From assembly GCA_039090855.1 (NCBI GenBank), contig CM077013.1, positions 140,699,240 through 140,763,239 of the forward strand: a DNA stretch of 64,000 bases, given 5' to 3'. The DNA is from Macrothele yani (lineage: Eukaryota; Arthropoda; Arachnida; Araneae; Macrothelidae). Positions 1 to 10,212 of the stretch are shown here, one piece after another. Positions within the stretch are counted from its first letter, which is position 1. The number at the start of each line of letters is the position of its first letter. A model generated the notes under the pieces. The model ran no database searches and was not told where the DNA came from. It was given only the letters and a program-made list of their open reading frames with translations. The translations under genes were made by a program, and so were the position numbers.

Positions 1-279
1 ATGTGACGTTTCCATATTCTGGATAGTTCAACTGGGCTATTGTCATTACAACAGCGGTCCCCGTAGGCTTCGATATAAAGGCTCTCAGTAATATGTAAGG
101 ATCGATATAAAGGCTCTCAGTAATATGAGGTCCTTACATATTACTGAGAGCCCTTATATCGATCCTTACATATTACTGAGAGCCTTTATATCGATCCTTA
201 CATATTACTGAGAGCCTTTATATCGAAGCCTACGGGGACCGCTTTTGTAATGACAATCAGGATATGGAAACGTCACATT
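1..279. repeat. Foldback (palindromic) repeat with 32-bp internal units
   Basis: The first 279 bases fold back on themselves: the left arm (about 2-117) is the reverse complement of the right arm (about 124-279), except that about 20 bases near 21-40 are missing from the right arm. A 32-bp unit beginning GATATAAAGGCTCTCAGTAA (copies at 72 and 104, and inverted copies to 225) is tandemly repeated around the centre. The outer ends read TGTGACGTTTCCATAT and its complement. No coding potential is visible. A foldback MITE is the simplest reading. The left end coincides with the window edge, so more may lie outside. Confidence 0.8.
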
Positions 280-971
280 GCAACTATGAACTTGAACAGC
301 ATCTATAATTAATTTTTTAACTTTAACAAATACATATACTCTGTTTATTATATACTCGGCTTGATATGTTATCTCTTAGGTCTAATTTATTTTGTAACTC
401 AACTGTGCTGCGATGGCAACAGTGCGATACTCTTGCGCAGAAGCTTCACCCTTTCATACGTCATTATATTCTGATGTATATATTAGAGCACCAAAGCAGC
501 TGTTACTCTCTTCTGCCAGAAGACGGATGAGACTGTCGCCCCGAAAGTACTTATGGGGATTTTAATTTGTAAATATCTGTCATTTTTTACCATTAAAAAT
601 CATCGTGCAAAGACAGTGTGCTGTGCTTCAATATATTGTATATAGCACGAAATTTTTTCATCTCTACATGAGAATACTTGATAATTATTTATCAATATTA
701 AACCAGGGGAGGAGAAATTAATAAGAAAATGTTGTTGCAATACAATAAAAATTTCTTTTAACACTATTACATAAGAAAAAGATAAATACTGTGACATTCT
801 CGAATTTCTCTCTTTTTTTTTTTTTTTAAGTCTAAATAATAATTATTTTGGTTTAGGCTGGGTTAAGGGAGGGATTAGGGCTGAGGAAGAACTTGATTAC
901 CCTGCCCCAAAGGGAAAAGGCAATAAACAGCAAACACCCTGATCATCAAGACAGTTTATACAAGGATTGTC
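280..971. other. AT-rich DNA with no recognised gene
   Basis: No frame here resembles a known protein. There is a poly-T tract near 811-828. From about 840 to 900 a G-rich stretch leads into the next inverted-repeat element. I see nothing else to annotate. Confidence 0.5.
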
Positions 972-1592
972 CGTACGTACCATTTCCGTACAAAAGGAAT
1001 TTTGTCCCATTTCCGTGCATAGCAAATCGGTTAGTGCCATTCCCGTACAGTTTCGCCGCTCCTGGTATCAGACTTTGGAAATATATAAGGACGAAAGTAA
1101 ATGCTGATCTCCTGTCGAATTCCGACAACGTGATAGAGATCACCATTCGTTGTTTTCGTCAACCAATAGGCGCTCATGGTAGGGTAAGTGAGAAAAGAAA
1201 TAAAAACTGAAGAGGAAACAGGCTGTCCATTAACTCCATCTTTACAGTCATCAGCATTCGTCGTAGATATTTAATTTCAAAACCGGGGGGGGGGGCTGCT
1301 TTTCTTTTTAATATTTTGGTTCAAAGCTGCCGTCAAAAATTACGGGCTATTTCTTTAACCAGTTTCGTATAAAGTTTCCACAAAAGATTTTGTAAAATAT
1401 TTTTTCTAAGTTCTGATAGCCATGAACCGTCCCACAGCTGGGAGGGGGAGGAGGGATGCCAGGGCTATTAGTACGCCCCCGATCCTTTGTCTTCCTTCAC
1501 GCATATCTCGCTGCTTACGGGTCATCACATCTGTGTACGGAAATGGGACAAAATTTATTTGTACGGAAATGACACGTACGGAAGTGGGACGT
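972..1592. mobile_element. MITE-like element with inverted GTACGGAAATGG clusters
   Basis: The left end (972-1049) carries CCATTTCCGTAC-type words three times. The right end (1533-1590) carries the complements, GTACGGAAATGGGACA and close variants, again three times. The element is therefore bounded by inverted clusters of one 12-16 bp word rather than by one simple terminal repeat. The interior (1050-1530) has a G11 run near 1287 and no convincing frame. No target-site duplication was settled, so the exact ends are uncertain. It is likely a non-autonomous DNA element. Confidence 0.55.
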
Positions 1593-1937
1593 CACTTCCA
1601 ACTGGAGAAAGGAGGTTTGAACACAGATGTTTTCCTTCGGCTGGAAGTAGCATGAAAATAATTTATGTAACAGCAGACCAGTTGGCAGTTAGGTATTCGC
1701 CTTACACAATAAAAGTGTGTGAAGCGTGAATTCTTTTTTCACCTACCACTAAATGGAAGGCTGAATTATTTTAAAAAACAAGGACACCGATAAGAACTCG
1801 AAAATTTGGAGTATCAGCAAGAAAAATATATTTTACTAATATGAGAAAGTAAAATATCAATTAACGATGCAAATAAAGTGGGCGCTTTAAGGATTTATTT
1901 ATTAGGATTCATTTATAAGGATTTATTTATTATTTAT

Positions 1938-2207
1938 TCATATTTCGGCCTCTGAAAACCAAAACATTACTGACAATCCCACAATACGTTTTTGGGCCCC
2001 CTCAAACTCTGGGGCCCTAGGAGAGCGCCTAGTGCGCCTATTTGGAAATCCGCCATTGACAGAGTTTAAGTGGGTGTTTTCTTTATTATTGTCAATCCAT
2101 TTCCTTCTTGGTCTTCCTCTAATGGGCTGTCCTTCAATTCTACCATTTAAAAATATGTTTGGATGTCTTTTTGGGTTCATTCCTGAAACTCGTCAAAACC
2201 AATTTAA
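1938..2207 (-). pseudogene. LINE-X reverse transcriptase, C-terminal tail (fragment 3 of 3)
   Basis: On the minus strand this encodes a basic tail with the motif RGRPRRKWIDN preceded by IFLNGRIEGQ. Such tails close the reverse-transcriptase ORF of many animal non-LTR retrotransposons. At its upstream end (about 2207) a frame reading RLNWF meets a Min146 insertion, and the rest of the gene lies beyond that insertion at 2778-2971 and 4508-4950. The frame is shifted between RLNWF and the tail, so the copy is dead. Assignment as a LINE is by motif; the clade is uncertain. Confidence 0.6.
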
Positions 2208-2208
2208 T

Positions 2209-2731
2209 CGTAGGTTGAAGAAGCGTATGCGCTTCCGCTTTGTCCGTCCGTCCGCACGGTAACTCGCGTAAAAATGGTTCGATTTCGATAAAATTTTAGT
2301 ATGTGGTAAGGGACAACCTGGGAAGGAACCCTATTGAAAATGGACGAAATGGGGTCAAAGGTCAGGACATAGGAGCGGGATCCATTCCATCGCCCTTATG
2401 CGTCATTACTTATGTAAAAATTCTTCGATTGCGACAAAACCTCATCATGTCGTTCCGGAGATGTACTGAACCGGTTCTGTTTAATAAAATCGAAATGGGG
2501 TCAAAAGTCAGGGCACAGGAGCGAGATTTATTCTACAGCTATTATCCTCATAACTTGACTAAAAATGCTCCTATTCCGACAAAACTTTAGTATGTTGTTC
2601 CCGAGGTATACTGAACCAATTCTGTTTAATATCATCGAAAAGGGGTCAAAGGTCAGGGCACAGGAGCGAGATTTATTCCACAGCCATTGTCCTCATAACT
2701 TGAGTAATAAGATGAGTAATGATTTCTGGTA
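2209..2731 (+). mobile_element. Min146 MITE copy 1 (ends incomplete)
   Basis: This copy contains the family's internal units, each with an A5TGGTTCGATT-type word followed by TTTTAGTATG and GGGGTCAAAGGTCAGG. The repeating word starts at 2270, 2416 and 2561, a spacing of 146 and 145 bp. It begins at TAGGTTGAAGAAGCG, without the CGCTTTCCAAC end seen in other copies, and the right end GGTATG also lacks it. It separates two parts of the LINE-X gene, so it inserted after that LINE did. No protein is encoded; the short frames are by-products of the repeat. Confidence 0.75.
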
Positions 2732-2777
2732 TGTAAAATCAGTGCATATCTAAAATCAGTGCATTGCATGATTTTAG

Positions 2778-2971
2778 TGCTGTGAGTATAGTTTCTTTAA
2801 AGTTAAGTTCTTTTCTGACTTTTCCATTTGTCTCTCTTTCTGCCCAGTTTGTTCTATTGATTTTCCTTAGGCATTTTGTTTCAAAAGCATTGAGTTTATC
2901 CACTTCCTTTTGTCTTGAGATCCAGCATTCTGAGCTATAGAGTATTGTTAGAATTACGTATAATTGTTTTA
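2778..2971 (-). pseudogene. LINE-X reverse transcriptase, distal part (fragment 2 of 3)
   Basis: The minus-strand frame reads LYVILTILYSSECW followed by DKLNAFETKCLRKI. This is the block found after the polymerase domain in non-LTR retrotransposon RTs, where YGSECW and FEMKCLRRI-type residues are typical. The Tc1-A element ends its 5' side at 2971, and the Min146 copy 1 flank lies on its 3' side. It belongs to one original LINE with the pieces at 1938-2207 and 4508-4950. Confidence 0.75.
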
Positions 2972-3135
2972 TACAAAGTCGAGACACATTATTGTGACCA
3001 CCTCCTACTTTTGACGTCAACAGCGCGTAGCCAATGAAAGAAGGCACGTGTCTTGAGCTGGCTTGGAAGGTATATAAGGTGTGCTGCAGGCATTCTGAAA
3101 ACATATTACTCGTTGCTGTCATGGATAAAAGCAGC

Positions 3136-3452
3136 TATGGGGCCGCAGATGGCCTAGTGGGCAACGTTCGTGACTGCCGGGGAAAGGGCCTCAGGTTCGA
3201 TCCCAGGCAGGTACCAACGCTCGATCCACTAAATATCCGCCGTGCGTCGGATGGGCACTTTAAGCCGTCGGACTCTGGGTACTGGCCACCCGGTAATAAA
3301 TAAAGACGTCTTTCTCCCCCTTTCTACTTTGCTTCCCTGTCACTTTGTTATCGGGCGCTCTAGCCCAAATCTCCTAGTTTCCTATTTCTAAGAGTTGTTT
3401 AAAACCTGGGGTCAGACACTCCCTTCCTAAAATCCTCTACATATGAAAAAAA
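3136..3452 (+). mobile_element. SINE-2 (tRNA-derived) inserted in the Tc1-A transposase
   Basis: The 317-bp insert is flanked by an 11-bp direct duplication ATAAAAGCAGC (3125-3135 and 3453-3463). The 5' region has RNA polymerase III promoter-like boxes: GGCCTAGTGGGCAACG as the A box and GGTTCGATCCCAGGC as the B box (about 3192-3206). A tRNA-unrelated body follows, with GGATGGGCACTTTAAGCCGT, and the copy ends in a short A-rich tail. Removing it restores a continuous start to the transposase (MDKSSDLSDL). A second copy lies on the minus strand at 13408-13703. Confidence 0.9.
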
Positions 3453-3463
3453 ATAAAAGCAGC

Positions 3464-4474
3464 GATTTATCAGATTTGCGAAAAGGGATGATTATCGGCT
3501 TTCTGGCCAAGTATGGCAGTATTTCTGAAACAGCGCACTTTTTGAACTGTTCGCGTGCTGCTGTGGTTAAAGTGTATCGTGATTGGAGAAATGGCACCAT
3601 TGCGAATAAGCGACGTGAAAACTGCGGAGCACCACGTGCCATTGATGTGAGACGTGAACGTGGGCTGCGAAGGGGCGAGAGGGCCGATCGACACGCTACA
3701 GCGGAGCAACTCACCAGCCGAATGGCCCAGGGGGCTACTGCAAGTGTCTCAAAAATGACAATTCACTGGACCCTGCTGCGTATGGGGCTCCAATGCAGAC
3801 GAAAGGTCACTGCACCTATGCTAACGAAGGTGCATCGGCAGAAAAGGCTTACATTTTCACAGCAGTATCGGAATTGGACTTCTGCTGATTGGCAACGCAT
3901 TGTCTTCTCCGATGAGTCACGTTTTCTGCTTCATCGAATGAATGGACGTTGGCATATAAGGTGAGAAACATCGGAGCACAAACACTCTTCAACCATTGCT
4001 GGAAAAACACAAGCTGGTGGGGGCAGCGTTATGGTCTGGGGAATGTTTTCATGGCTTTACTTGGGTCCACTTATACCTGTGGAAGGCACTATGGACCAAA
4101 TTCGTTATTAATCCATCCTTGCAGACCACGTACACCCATACATTGTCTTCTCTGGGGCGGGTGAGATCTACCAGCTCGACAATGCGACATGCCACACAGC
4201 TAGAAATTTCCGGGAGTGATTAGAAGAGTACGATGAAGACTTCAAATTAATTCCCTGGTTCTCTAATTCCCCACACTTAAACCTAATTGAGCAACTGTGA
4301 GACCACCTCGATCATATTGTTCGCTCTATGGATCCTCCACCATTCACCCTCCAGCAGCTGTCAGATGCACTGCAGTCATCATGGCTCCACATACCTGTGA
4401 AGCGTCTTATTGAGACACTCCCATCCCGTCTAGCTGCTGTCTGCGCTGCACACGGCGGTTACTCTGGATATTAG
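3464..4474 (+). pseudogene. Tc1-A transposase (DDE family), frameshifted
   Basis: The first 163 or so codons after the SINE are open and contain a helix-turn-helix-like N-terminus (SETAHFLNCSRAAVVKVY), then IVFSDESRF, which holds the first catalytic Asp. Near 3960 the frame ends (GRWHIR, stop). Shifting frame continues the protein with GGGSVMVWGMFSW, LDNATCHTARNF (second Asp) and PHLNLIEQL (final Glu). This matches the DD34E pattern of Tc1 transposases, which cut and paste DNA at TA. Further stops occur after DQIRY and NFRE. It is inactive. Confidence 0.85.
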
Positions 4475-4507
4475 CTGGTGGTCATAATAATGTGACTCGA
4501 CAGGGTA

Positions 4508-4950
4508 TATCTTTAGTTTGAGTTCTTTGCTTAATATTTTATTGTTCCATATTTTTTCGAGTCTGCACATTGCTATCCATTCATCTTTGATTCTGTGTTT
4601 TATGGTTTCAAAATATTCAAGATCTTCAGTGATCATTGAACCTAGATAATTCAATTTATTACTTGTTCTATATTATCGTTTTCCATTTTCATTTGGTTTG
4701 TTTCCCTTTTTTCTTTATTACCATTAGTTTGGTTTTACTAAAATTTATTTCCATATCATATTTGTTGCTCGTTTGATGCAATTTGTTCAGGATATTTAAT
4801 AATTTTTCTTGGCTATCTGTAGTGATAACTATATATCATCAATATTTCTTCCATTTACAGTTATATTTTCACACGTCTGCAGTCCTTCGTCTTCTACTTT
4901 TTTTAGGTACGGGTTAAATAAATATGATAATGGGCAACTTTGCATCAGTC
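4508..4950 (-). pseudogene. LINE-X reverse transcriptase, central part (fragment 1 of 3)
   Basis: Reading the minus strand from 4950, the frame gives SCPLSYLFNPYLKKV, the usual conserved block just before the RT catalytic YADD motif. The expected YADD is degraded here: the stretch reads INGRNIDDI-like residues then a stop. Further on, INFSKTKLMV and LNYLGSMITEDLEYF match the thumb region of LINE RTs. The upstream end is cut at 4950 by the next Min146 copy. The missing catalytic residues and stop codons show it is dead. Confidence 0.75.
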
Positions 4951-4958
4951 TTTTTTTA

Positions 4959-5518
4959 CGCTTTCCAAACGTAGATTGAAAAAGCGTACATGCTCCAGCT
5001 TTGTCCGTTTGTCTGTTTGTTCGCACGATAACTCGCGTAAAAATGGTTCGATTTCGATAAAATTTTAGTATGTGGTAGGGGAAAATCTGGGAACAGAACC
5101 TGTTGAAAATGGACGAAATGGGATCAAAGGAGGAGCGGGTTCCAATGCATATGCATCATAACTTACGCCCTTATGCATCATAACTTACGTAAAAATGCTT
5201 CGATTGCGGCAAAACTTTATCATGTTGTCCTGGAGGTATACTAAATCGGTTCTGTTGAATATCGTCGAAATGGGGTCAAAGGTCAGGGAACAGGAGCGAA
5301 ATTTATTCCACAGCTATTATTCTCATAACTTGACTAAACATACTTCTGTTGCGACAAAACTTTAGTATGTTTTTCCGGAGGTATACTGAACGAATTCTGT
5401 TTAATATCATCGAAATGGTGTCAAAGGTCAGGGCACATGATCGAGATTTATTCCACAGCCATTATCCTCATAACTTGAGTAGTAACTTTATTAATGATTT
5501 CTGGTATGTTGGAAAGCG
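4959..5518 (+). mobile_element. Min146 MITE copy 2
   Basis: The left end is TA (4957-4958) followed by CGCTTTCCAAACG; the right end is GTTGGAAAGCG followed by TA (5519-5520). The interior holds several units of about 146 bp marked by TTTTAGTATG and GGGGTCAAAGGTCAGGG. A GTCCGTTTGTCTGTTTGTTC tract lies just inside the left end. The short inverted ends with TA on both sides suggest mobilisation by a Tc1/mariner-type transposase. It lies in opposite orientation to copy 3, with a mariner relic between. Confidence 0.8.
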
Positions 5519-5555
5519 TATCATAATCAGTGCATTGCATGATTTTACTAACTTG

Positions 5556-6363
5556 TTGTACTTAGGCCTGACTTGAACAATCCTCTTCCACAATCGTTCC
5601 AAAATGGATGTGCAAGCATTGCCAGTGACATTTGTAACTTCAGGAATGAATTCGTGATGCAGAATTCCCTTGCTGTCATAAAAGCACTCCAGCATTGTCT
5701 TGATTTTAACCGTCTCTAACTTGATCGTCTTTTATTTGGTTGACTATTAATGATTTCCACTAAGCACTGTGACGCTTCGTTTCAGGATCATAACGAAAAC
5801 ACTATGACTCGTCACATGCCACTATGCTTTGGAGAAAATTTTGCATTGTTTCTGCGATCTCCAGGGTGTCATTTACGTACTCCATTGGTGTGTGTTTCTG
5901 GTTGTCTGACACGGAATGCGGAACAAAATGAGCACAAACTTTTTTATTCACCAGATCTTGCGTTAAAATATGGCGATTCGTCTCCTTCTTAATACCGAGC
6001 TCACAATCCAGCATTCTCAAGGTCCCACAACGATCAGCTTTTATCCTTTCACGAGCTTTCTGAATGACTTCAGACGTGCACACTGAAATTGGGCGTCCGG
6101 GCATTTCGTCATTTTCCAAATATTCCAGCCCATCCTTGAAACGTGCATATCCTCGGAACAATTGCGCACGAGATACACAATTAGTCTCATACACATCATG
6201 CAACAATTCAAATGCAGTTTTGCCTATTTTTAAACGGAACCGGATATTTGCTCTCTGCTCCATGACAGAACAGTGACGATATTCTTCCGCCGAATAACGT
6301 CATACAAAGCGTAAATAATCATCTGCGCAATTCTCACGCAAACGCTATTGCCACCGGATAGCT
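5556..6363 (-). pseudogene. Mar-A: mariner transposase relic
   Basis: The minus-strand frame from 6263 starts MEQRANIRFRLKIGKTAFEL, the usual N-terminal helix-turn-helix region of mariner transposases, and reaches IVACDES near 5805, where the first catalytic Asp lies. A frameshifted continuation at 5590-5700 reads MLECFYDSKGILHHEF, the core between the first and second Asp. The second Asp (HDN) and the C-terminus are absent. Both flanks carry the same sequence in inverted orientation (TTACTAA, then TGTTG or TGTTC, plus an ATCATGCAATGCA stretch), which may be the outer part of this mariner's terminal repeats. Confidence 0.8.
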
Positions 6364-6403
6364 GAACAACTTAGTAAAATCATGCAATGCACTGATTCAG
6401 ATA

Positions 6404-6815
6404 CGCTTTTCAACATACCAGGAATCATTACTCAAGTTATTACTTAAGTTATGAGGAAATTAGCAATGGAATAAATCTCGATCCTGTGACCTCACCTTTA
6501 ACTCCATTTCGATTATATTCAATAGAACTGGTTCAGTATACCTCCGGAATAGTATGACAAAGTTTTGTCGCAATCGAAGCATTTTACGTAAGTTATGAGG
6601 CATAAGGGCGATGAAATGGATCCCACTCCTATGTCCTGAACTTTGACCCCATTTCGTCTATTTTCAATACGTTTCGTCCCCGGGTTGTCCCTTACCACAT
6701 ACTAAAATTTCATCGAAATCGAACCATTTTTACGCGAGTTATCGTGCTGACGGTCAGACAGACAGACGGACAAAGCTGCAGCATATACGTTTCTTCAACC
6801 TACGGTTGGAAAGCG
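6404..6815 (-). mobile_element. Min146 MITE copy 3
   Basis: This copy is bounded by TA plus CGCTTTTCAACATACC on the left and CGGTTGGAAAGCG plus TA (6816-6817) on the right. It contains two to three internal units in opposite orientation to copy 2. The outermost bases AGCGTAAAAA were later duplicated by a SINE-1 insertion. No coding sequence. Confidence 0.8.
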
Positions 6816-6821
6816 TAAAAA

Positions 6822-7037
6822 GTCGCCCCGGTGGCGCAGTGGTCTAAGCGATGGCCTCTGATCATTCGTCCGGAAGGGGTCCGGGTTCGAATCCCGGTGA
6901 GGCATGGATGTTGTGTTTGTCTTACGGCACTGGCTCTTTCCCTTCCCTGGAACCAGTGACCCTAAATTAGGGACGGGCGACTGCTTATAGCCCATTGAGT
7001 TGCTCACGGTGGTCGTTAAACCTCCAATAAAAAAAAA
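6822..7037 (+). mobile_element. SINE-1 (tRNA-derived), intact copy
   Basis: A 216-bp insert flanked by the 10-bp duplication AGCGTAAAAA (6812-6821 and 7038-7047). The head is tRNA-like, with GGTGGCGCAGTGGTCTAAGC as the A box and GGTTCGAATCCCGG as the B box, so transcription by RNA polymerase III is expected. The body runs through GGCACTGGCTC, CTAAATTAGGGACGGGCGAC and CACGGTGGTCGTTAAACC to an A-tail of about 12. Other copies in the window share this structure. The source tRNA isotype is not clear. Confidence 0.92.
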
Positions 7038-7114
7038 AGCGTAAAAAATGACATCAAATGACCATGCCCTCCCGACGCGTGTTTTTTACCGAAATTTAAA
7101 CTTTGATTATGATA

Positions 7115-7649
7115 CGCTTTCCAACATACCAGAAATCATTACTCAAGTTATGAGGATAATGGTTGTGGAATAAATCTCGCTCCTCTGTCTTGACCTGTGA
7201 CCCCATTTCGATTATATTAAACAGAATTCGTTCAGTATACCTCCGAAACAACATACTAAAGTTTTGTCGTAATAGAAACATTTTTAATCAAGTTATGAGG
7301 ATATTGGCTGTGGGAGAAATCTCGCTCCTGTGTCCTGACCTTTGACCCTATTTTGATGATATTCAACAGAACCTGTTCAGTATACCTCCGGAACAACATG
7401 TTAAAATTTTTGTCGCAATCGAAGCATTTTTACCAAAGTTATGACGCATAAGGGCAATGGAATGCATCCCACTCGTATGTCCTGACCTTTCATCCTATTT
7501 CGTCGTTTTTCAATATGGTGCGTCCCCAGGTGGTCTCCTACCACATATTAAAATTTCATCGAAATCGAACCATTTTTACGTGAGTTATGGTGCTGACGGA
7601 CGGACAAAGCTGAAACATATACGTTTCTTCAACGTACGGTTGGAAAGCG
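7115..7649 (-). mobile_element. Min146 MITE copy 4
   Basis: The left end is TA (7113-7114) then CGCTTTCCAACATACC; the right end is GTACGGTTGGAAAGCG then TA (7650-7651). It holds three to four units of about 145 bp marked by CTAAAGTTTTGTCG and GACCTTTGACCC. It is the best preserved pair of ends in the family. The 11 terminal bases are exact inverted repeats. Confidence 0.85.
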
Positions 7650-7651
7650 TA

Positions 7652-8061
7652 AAAAATCAATCTCATTATTTAATTGCCGCACTGGGTATTTTTAAACTTT
7701 CGTAGAACAAAAAAAAAAAAAAAAAAAAAAAATCACGGAAGCTTTCACGCTAGTAGTGGGCAATTGTTCTTGTGGAAAAGCGTGCTTTACAAGGTTATCC
7801 GGTTCTCTTGTAAACAGCTATGAAACAACCTAGTAATTAACTACGTGTTTAGTATATTTATTTTATCTTCCCCTTCCATCACTCAGACACGCTCACGGAG
7901 CTCTTTCACAAAAGAATTACTTTTCCTCTTCGCAGATAACTGAGCGGAAAGAAGCGGGGAATTTTACAGGAAAAGTCGAGAGATGCTGGCCTTCAAAGTA
8001 ATTTTTAGCACGTCTTTTGTAAAACAAGTTAGTAATATCATACAATGCTTTGATTATGATA
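7652..8061. other. Unassigned spacer between Min146 copies
   Basis: No gene is visible. A poly-A tract (about 7710-7731) may be the tail of an old retroposed copy. At 7998-8020 lies TTTTTAGCACGTCTTTTGTA, which is the reverse complement of sequence at the outer end of the right CTA array (about 18790-18812). Confidence 0.5.
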
Positions 8062-8699
8062 CGCTTTTCAACATACCAGAAATCATTACTCAAGTTATGA
8101 GGATAATGGCTGTGGAATAAATCTCGCTCCCGTGTCCTGCCCTTTGATCCCGTTTCGATGATATTCAACAGAACTGGTTCAGTACATCTCCGGAACGACA
8201 TGATAAAGTTTTGTTGCAGTGTCGAAGCAATTTTACGTAAGTTATTATGCATAAGGGCTATGGAATAGATCCCGCTCCTGTGTCCTAACCTTTGAGCCCA
8301 TTTCGCCCATTTTCAATAGGATTTGTCCCCAGGCAGGTCCCTATAACGTACTAACATTTCATCCAAATCGAAACATTTTTACGTAAGTTATGACGCATAA
8401 TGACGATGGAAGTGATTCCGCTCCTATGTCTTGGCCTTTGACCCCATTTTGCCCATTTTCAATAGGGTTTGTCCCCAGGTGGTCCCCTACCACATACTAA
8501 AATTTCATCGAAATCGAACCTTTTTTACGTTAGTTATGATGCATAAGAGCAGTGGAATGGATCCCGCTCCTATGTCCTGACCTTTGACCCCTTTTCGTTC
8601 ACTTTCAATAGGGTTCCTTCCCAGGTGTTCCCCTACCACATACTAAACTTTTAGTGAAATCGAACGATTGTTACGCGAGTTATCGTGCGGACGAGCATA

Positions 8700-8880
8700 C
8701 GCACACAACGCGTGACGTAATGAGGCAGATGGGAATCGCGACCATCTGCTCGCAAGAGTGTGACGTCATAAAACTTTAATAGGATCCACACACAACGCGT
8801 GACGTAATGAGACAGATGGCGTGACCGCGATTCAGCATCTGAATTGCGAGAGTATGGCGTCATAAGATTTCTAACCATGG
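8700..8880. repeat. 88-bp tandem duplication
   Basis: The word ACACAACGCGTGACGTAATG occurs at 8703 and 8790, and the following bases (GCAGATGG or GACAGATGG, then CGACC, GCGAGAGT and GACGTCATAA words) repeat with changes. Two copies of an 88-bp unit are present. Each holds CRE-like TGACGTCA or TGACGTAA words. No coding function is seen. Confidence 0.7.
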
Positions 8881-9084
8881 ATAACATTAATGAGACGACG
8901 CCATGAAACTAAAAACTTTGTAATTCGGGGCGGTTATTTAACCCACTAAACGAATTTTCCTAAAGTTGAGATCAAGCTAAATCGATTTCTAGTACCAGAA
9001 AATGGTAGGTTAACGACTTTCATCAAAATGCTTATAGCCGTTTTCAAAATAAAATTTACATATATACAAGAATTGCTTCTTTAA

Positions 9085-9690
9085 GGTGAACGTCAAGTAA
9101 TTTGGCTTCCTGTACTTCGAATGGAAAAATTTCTGTACACATTTTCTTCCCAATGAATACGTTCCTAAGGATGAAAATTTGAACATTGATTAAAATATCT
9201 TCATTTTATAACTTAGAATACTTAATATTTTCTAAAACATAACCATAATTATGCAATCCAACATTTGTTTGTCTACTGACGTCATGAAAGTACAGGTCAC
9301 ACCATCTTTTTTCTGGACAATTAACGCGTTCACAAGGATGAAAATTTGAACATCGATTAAAATAGCTTCATTTTATAACTTGCAATACTTCATATTTTCT
9401 AAAACATAACCGTAATTATGCAATACAACATTTTTTTTGTCTACTGACGTCACCAAAGTACATGTCGCGCCATCCTTTTTCTGGTTTCAACACCACCAAA
9501 GGATAACTTATTAATTTTTAATATAATTATGGTTATGTTTTAAAAAATATTAAGTATTCCAAGTTATAACATAAAATTATTTTAATCGATGTTAAAATTT
9601 TTATCCTTGGGAACACATTAATTGTGAAGGAAATGTGTACAAAAGTTTTCCCATTGGAAGTATATTAAGCAAAATTACTTGACGTCAACC
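9085..9690. mobile_element. Palindromic MITE with TTAA duplication (piggyBac-like)
   Basis: TTAA lies at 9081-9084 and 9691-9694. The ends are inverted: GGTGAACGTCAAGTAATTTG on the left, and AAATTACTTGACGTCAACC on the right. Inside, a block of about 165 bp (starting near 9156 and 9322) is present twice in direct order and once inverted (about 9510-9660). TTAA duplication is the hallmark of piggyBac transposition, so this is tentatively a non-autonomous piggyBac-like element. The stretch 8925-9080 to its left is unassigned. Confidence 0.65.
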
Positions 9691-10212
9691 TTAATAATAT
9701 GGGATAAGGGTGATGGAATGGATCCCAATCCTATGTCCTGACCTTTAACCCCATTTCGTTCATTTTCAATAAGGTTCGTCCCCAGGTCGTCCCCTACCAC
9801 ATACTAAAATTTCATCGAAATCGAAACATTTTTACGCACGTTATGACGTATAAAAGCAATAGAATGTATCCCGCTCTTATGTGCTGACCTTTCACCCCAC
9901 TTCACCCATTTTGAATAGGGGTCGTTCCCACGCGATCCCCTACCACATAGTAAAATTTCATTGAAATCGAACAGTATTTACGCAAGTTATGACGCATAAA
10001 AGCAATGGAATGGATCCCGCTCCTACGTTGTGACCTTTGACCCCATTTCTCCCATTTTCAATAGGGTTCGTTCCCATGTGGTTCCCTACCACATACTAAA
10101 ATTTCATCGAAATCGAACCATTTTTACGCCAGTTATCGTGCGGACAGACGGACGGACGGAAAAAACCTGGAGCATCTACGCTTCATTAACCTACGGTTAG
10201 AAAGCGTAAAAA

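Larger units (their letters stand above)
2974..4505 (+). mobile_element. Tc1-A: Tc1-like transposon with intact terminal repeats, interrupted by a SINE
   Basis: The element is flanked by TA at 2972-2973 and 4506-4507. Its ends are inverted repeats of about 29 bp: the left starts CAAAGTCGAGACACATTATT, and the right end, complemented, starts CCCTGTCGAGTCACATTATT. It sits inside the LINE-X gene. The transposase frame opens at the ATG at 3121 but is split after a few codons by a SINE-2 insertion (3136-3452) and resumes at about 3464. Boundaries are firm because ends, TA duplication and the split host gene agree. Confidence 0.9.
8062..10206 (-). mobile_element. Min146 MITE copy 5, extended array split by an insertion
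   Basis: The left end is TA (8060-8061) plus CGCTTTTCAACATACC; the right end is GGTTAGAAAGCG plus TA (10207-10208). Units recur with the TTTTACG word at about 8231, 8377, 8523 and 8668, a spacing of 145-146 bp, and again at 9695-10206. The array is interrupted from about 8690 to 9694 by a short tandem repeat, unassigned DNA and a palindromic TTAA element. Just inside the right end is a GACGGACGGACGG tract, common to the family. Confidence 0.75.

Noticed and set aside
60..240. CRISPR array
   Set aside because: The 32-bp repeats are mirrored in a palindrome with no unique spacers, and the genome is eukaryotic.
893..1210. 105-codon frame with VPFPY repeats as a gene
   Set aside because: The repeats come from the inverted GTACGGAAATGG clusters, and the complementary strand gives an equally repetitive frame.
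2303..2753. Overlapping frames with repeated MGSKVRAQERDLF peptides as a repeat protein
   Set aside because: The unit is 145-146 bp, not a multiple of three, so the peptide falls in a different frame in each unit; it is a shadow of the minisatellite.
6822..6910. SINE-1 heads as functional tRNA genes
   Set aside because: They have A and B boxes, but each is followed by the same non-tRNA body and A-tail with target duplications; the anticodon arm does not fold convincingly.
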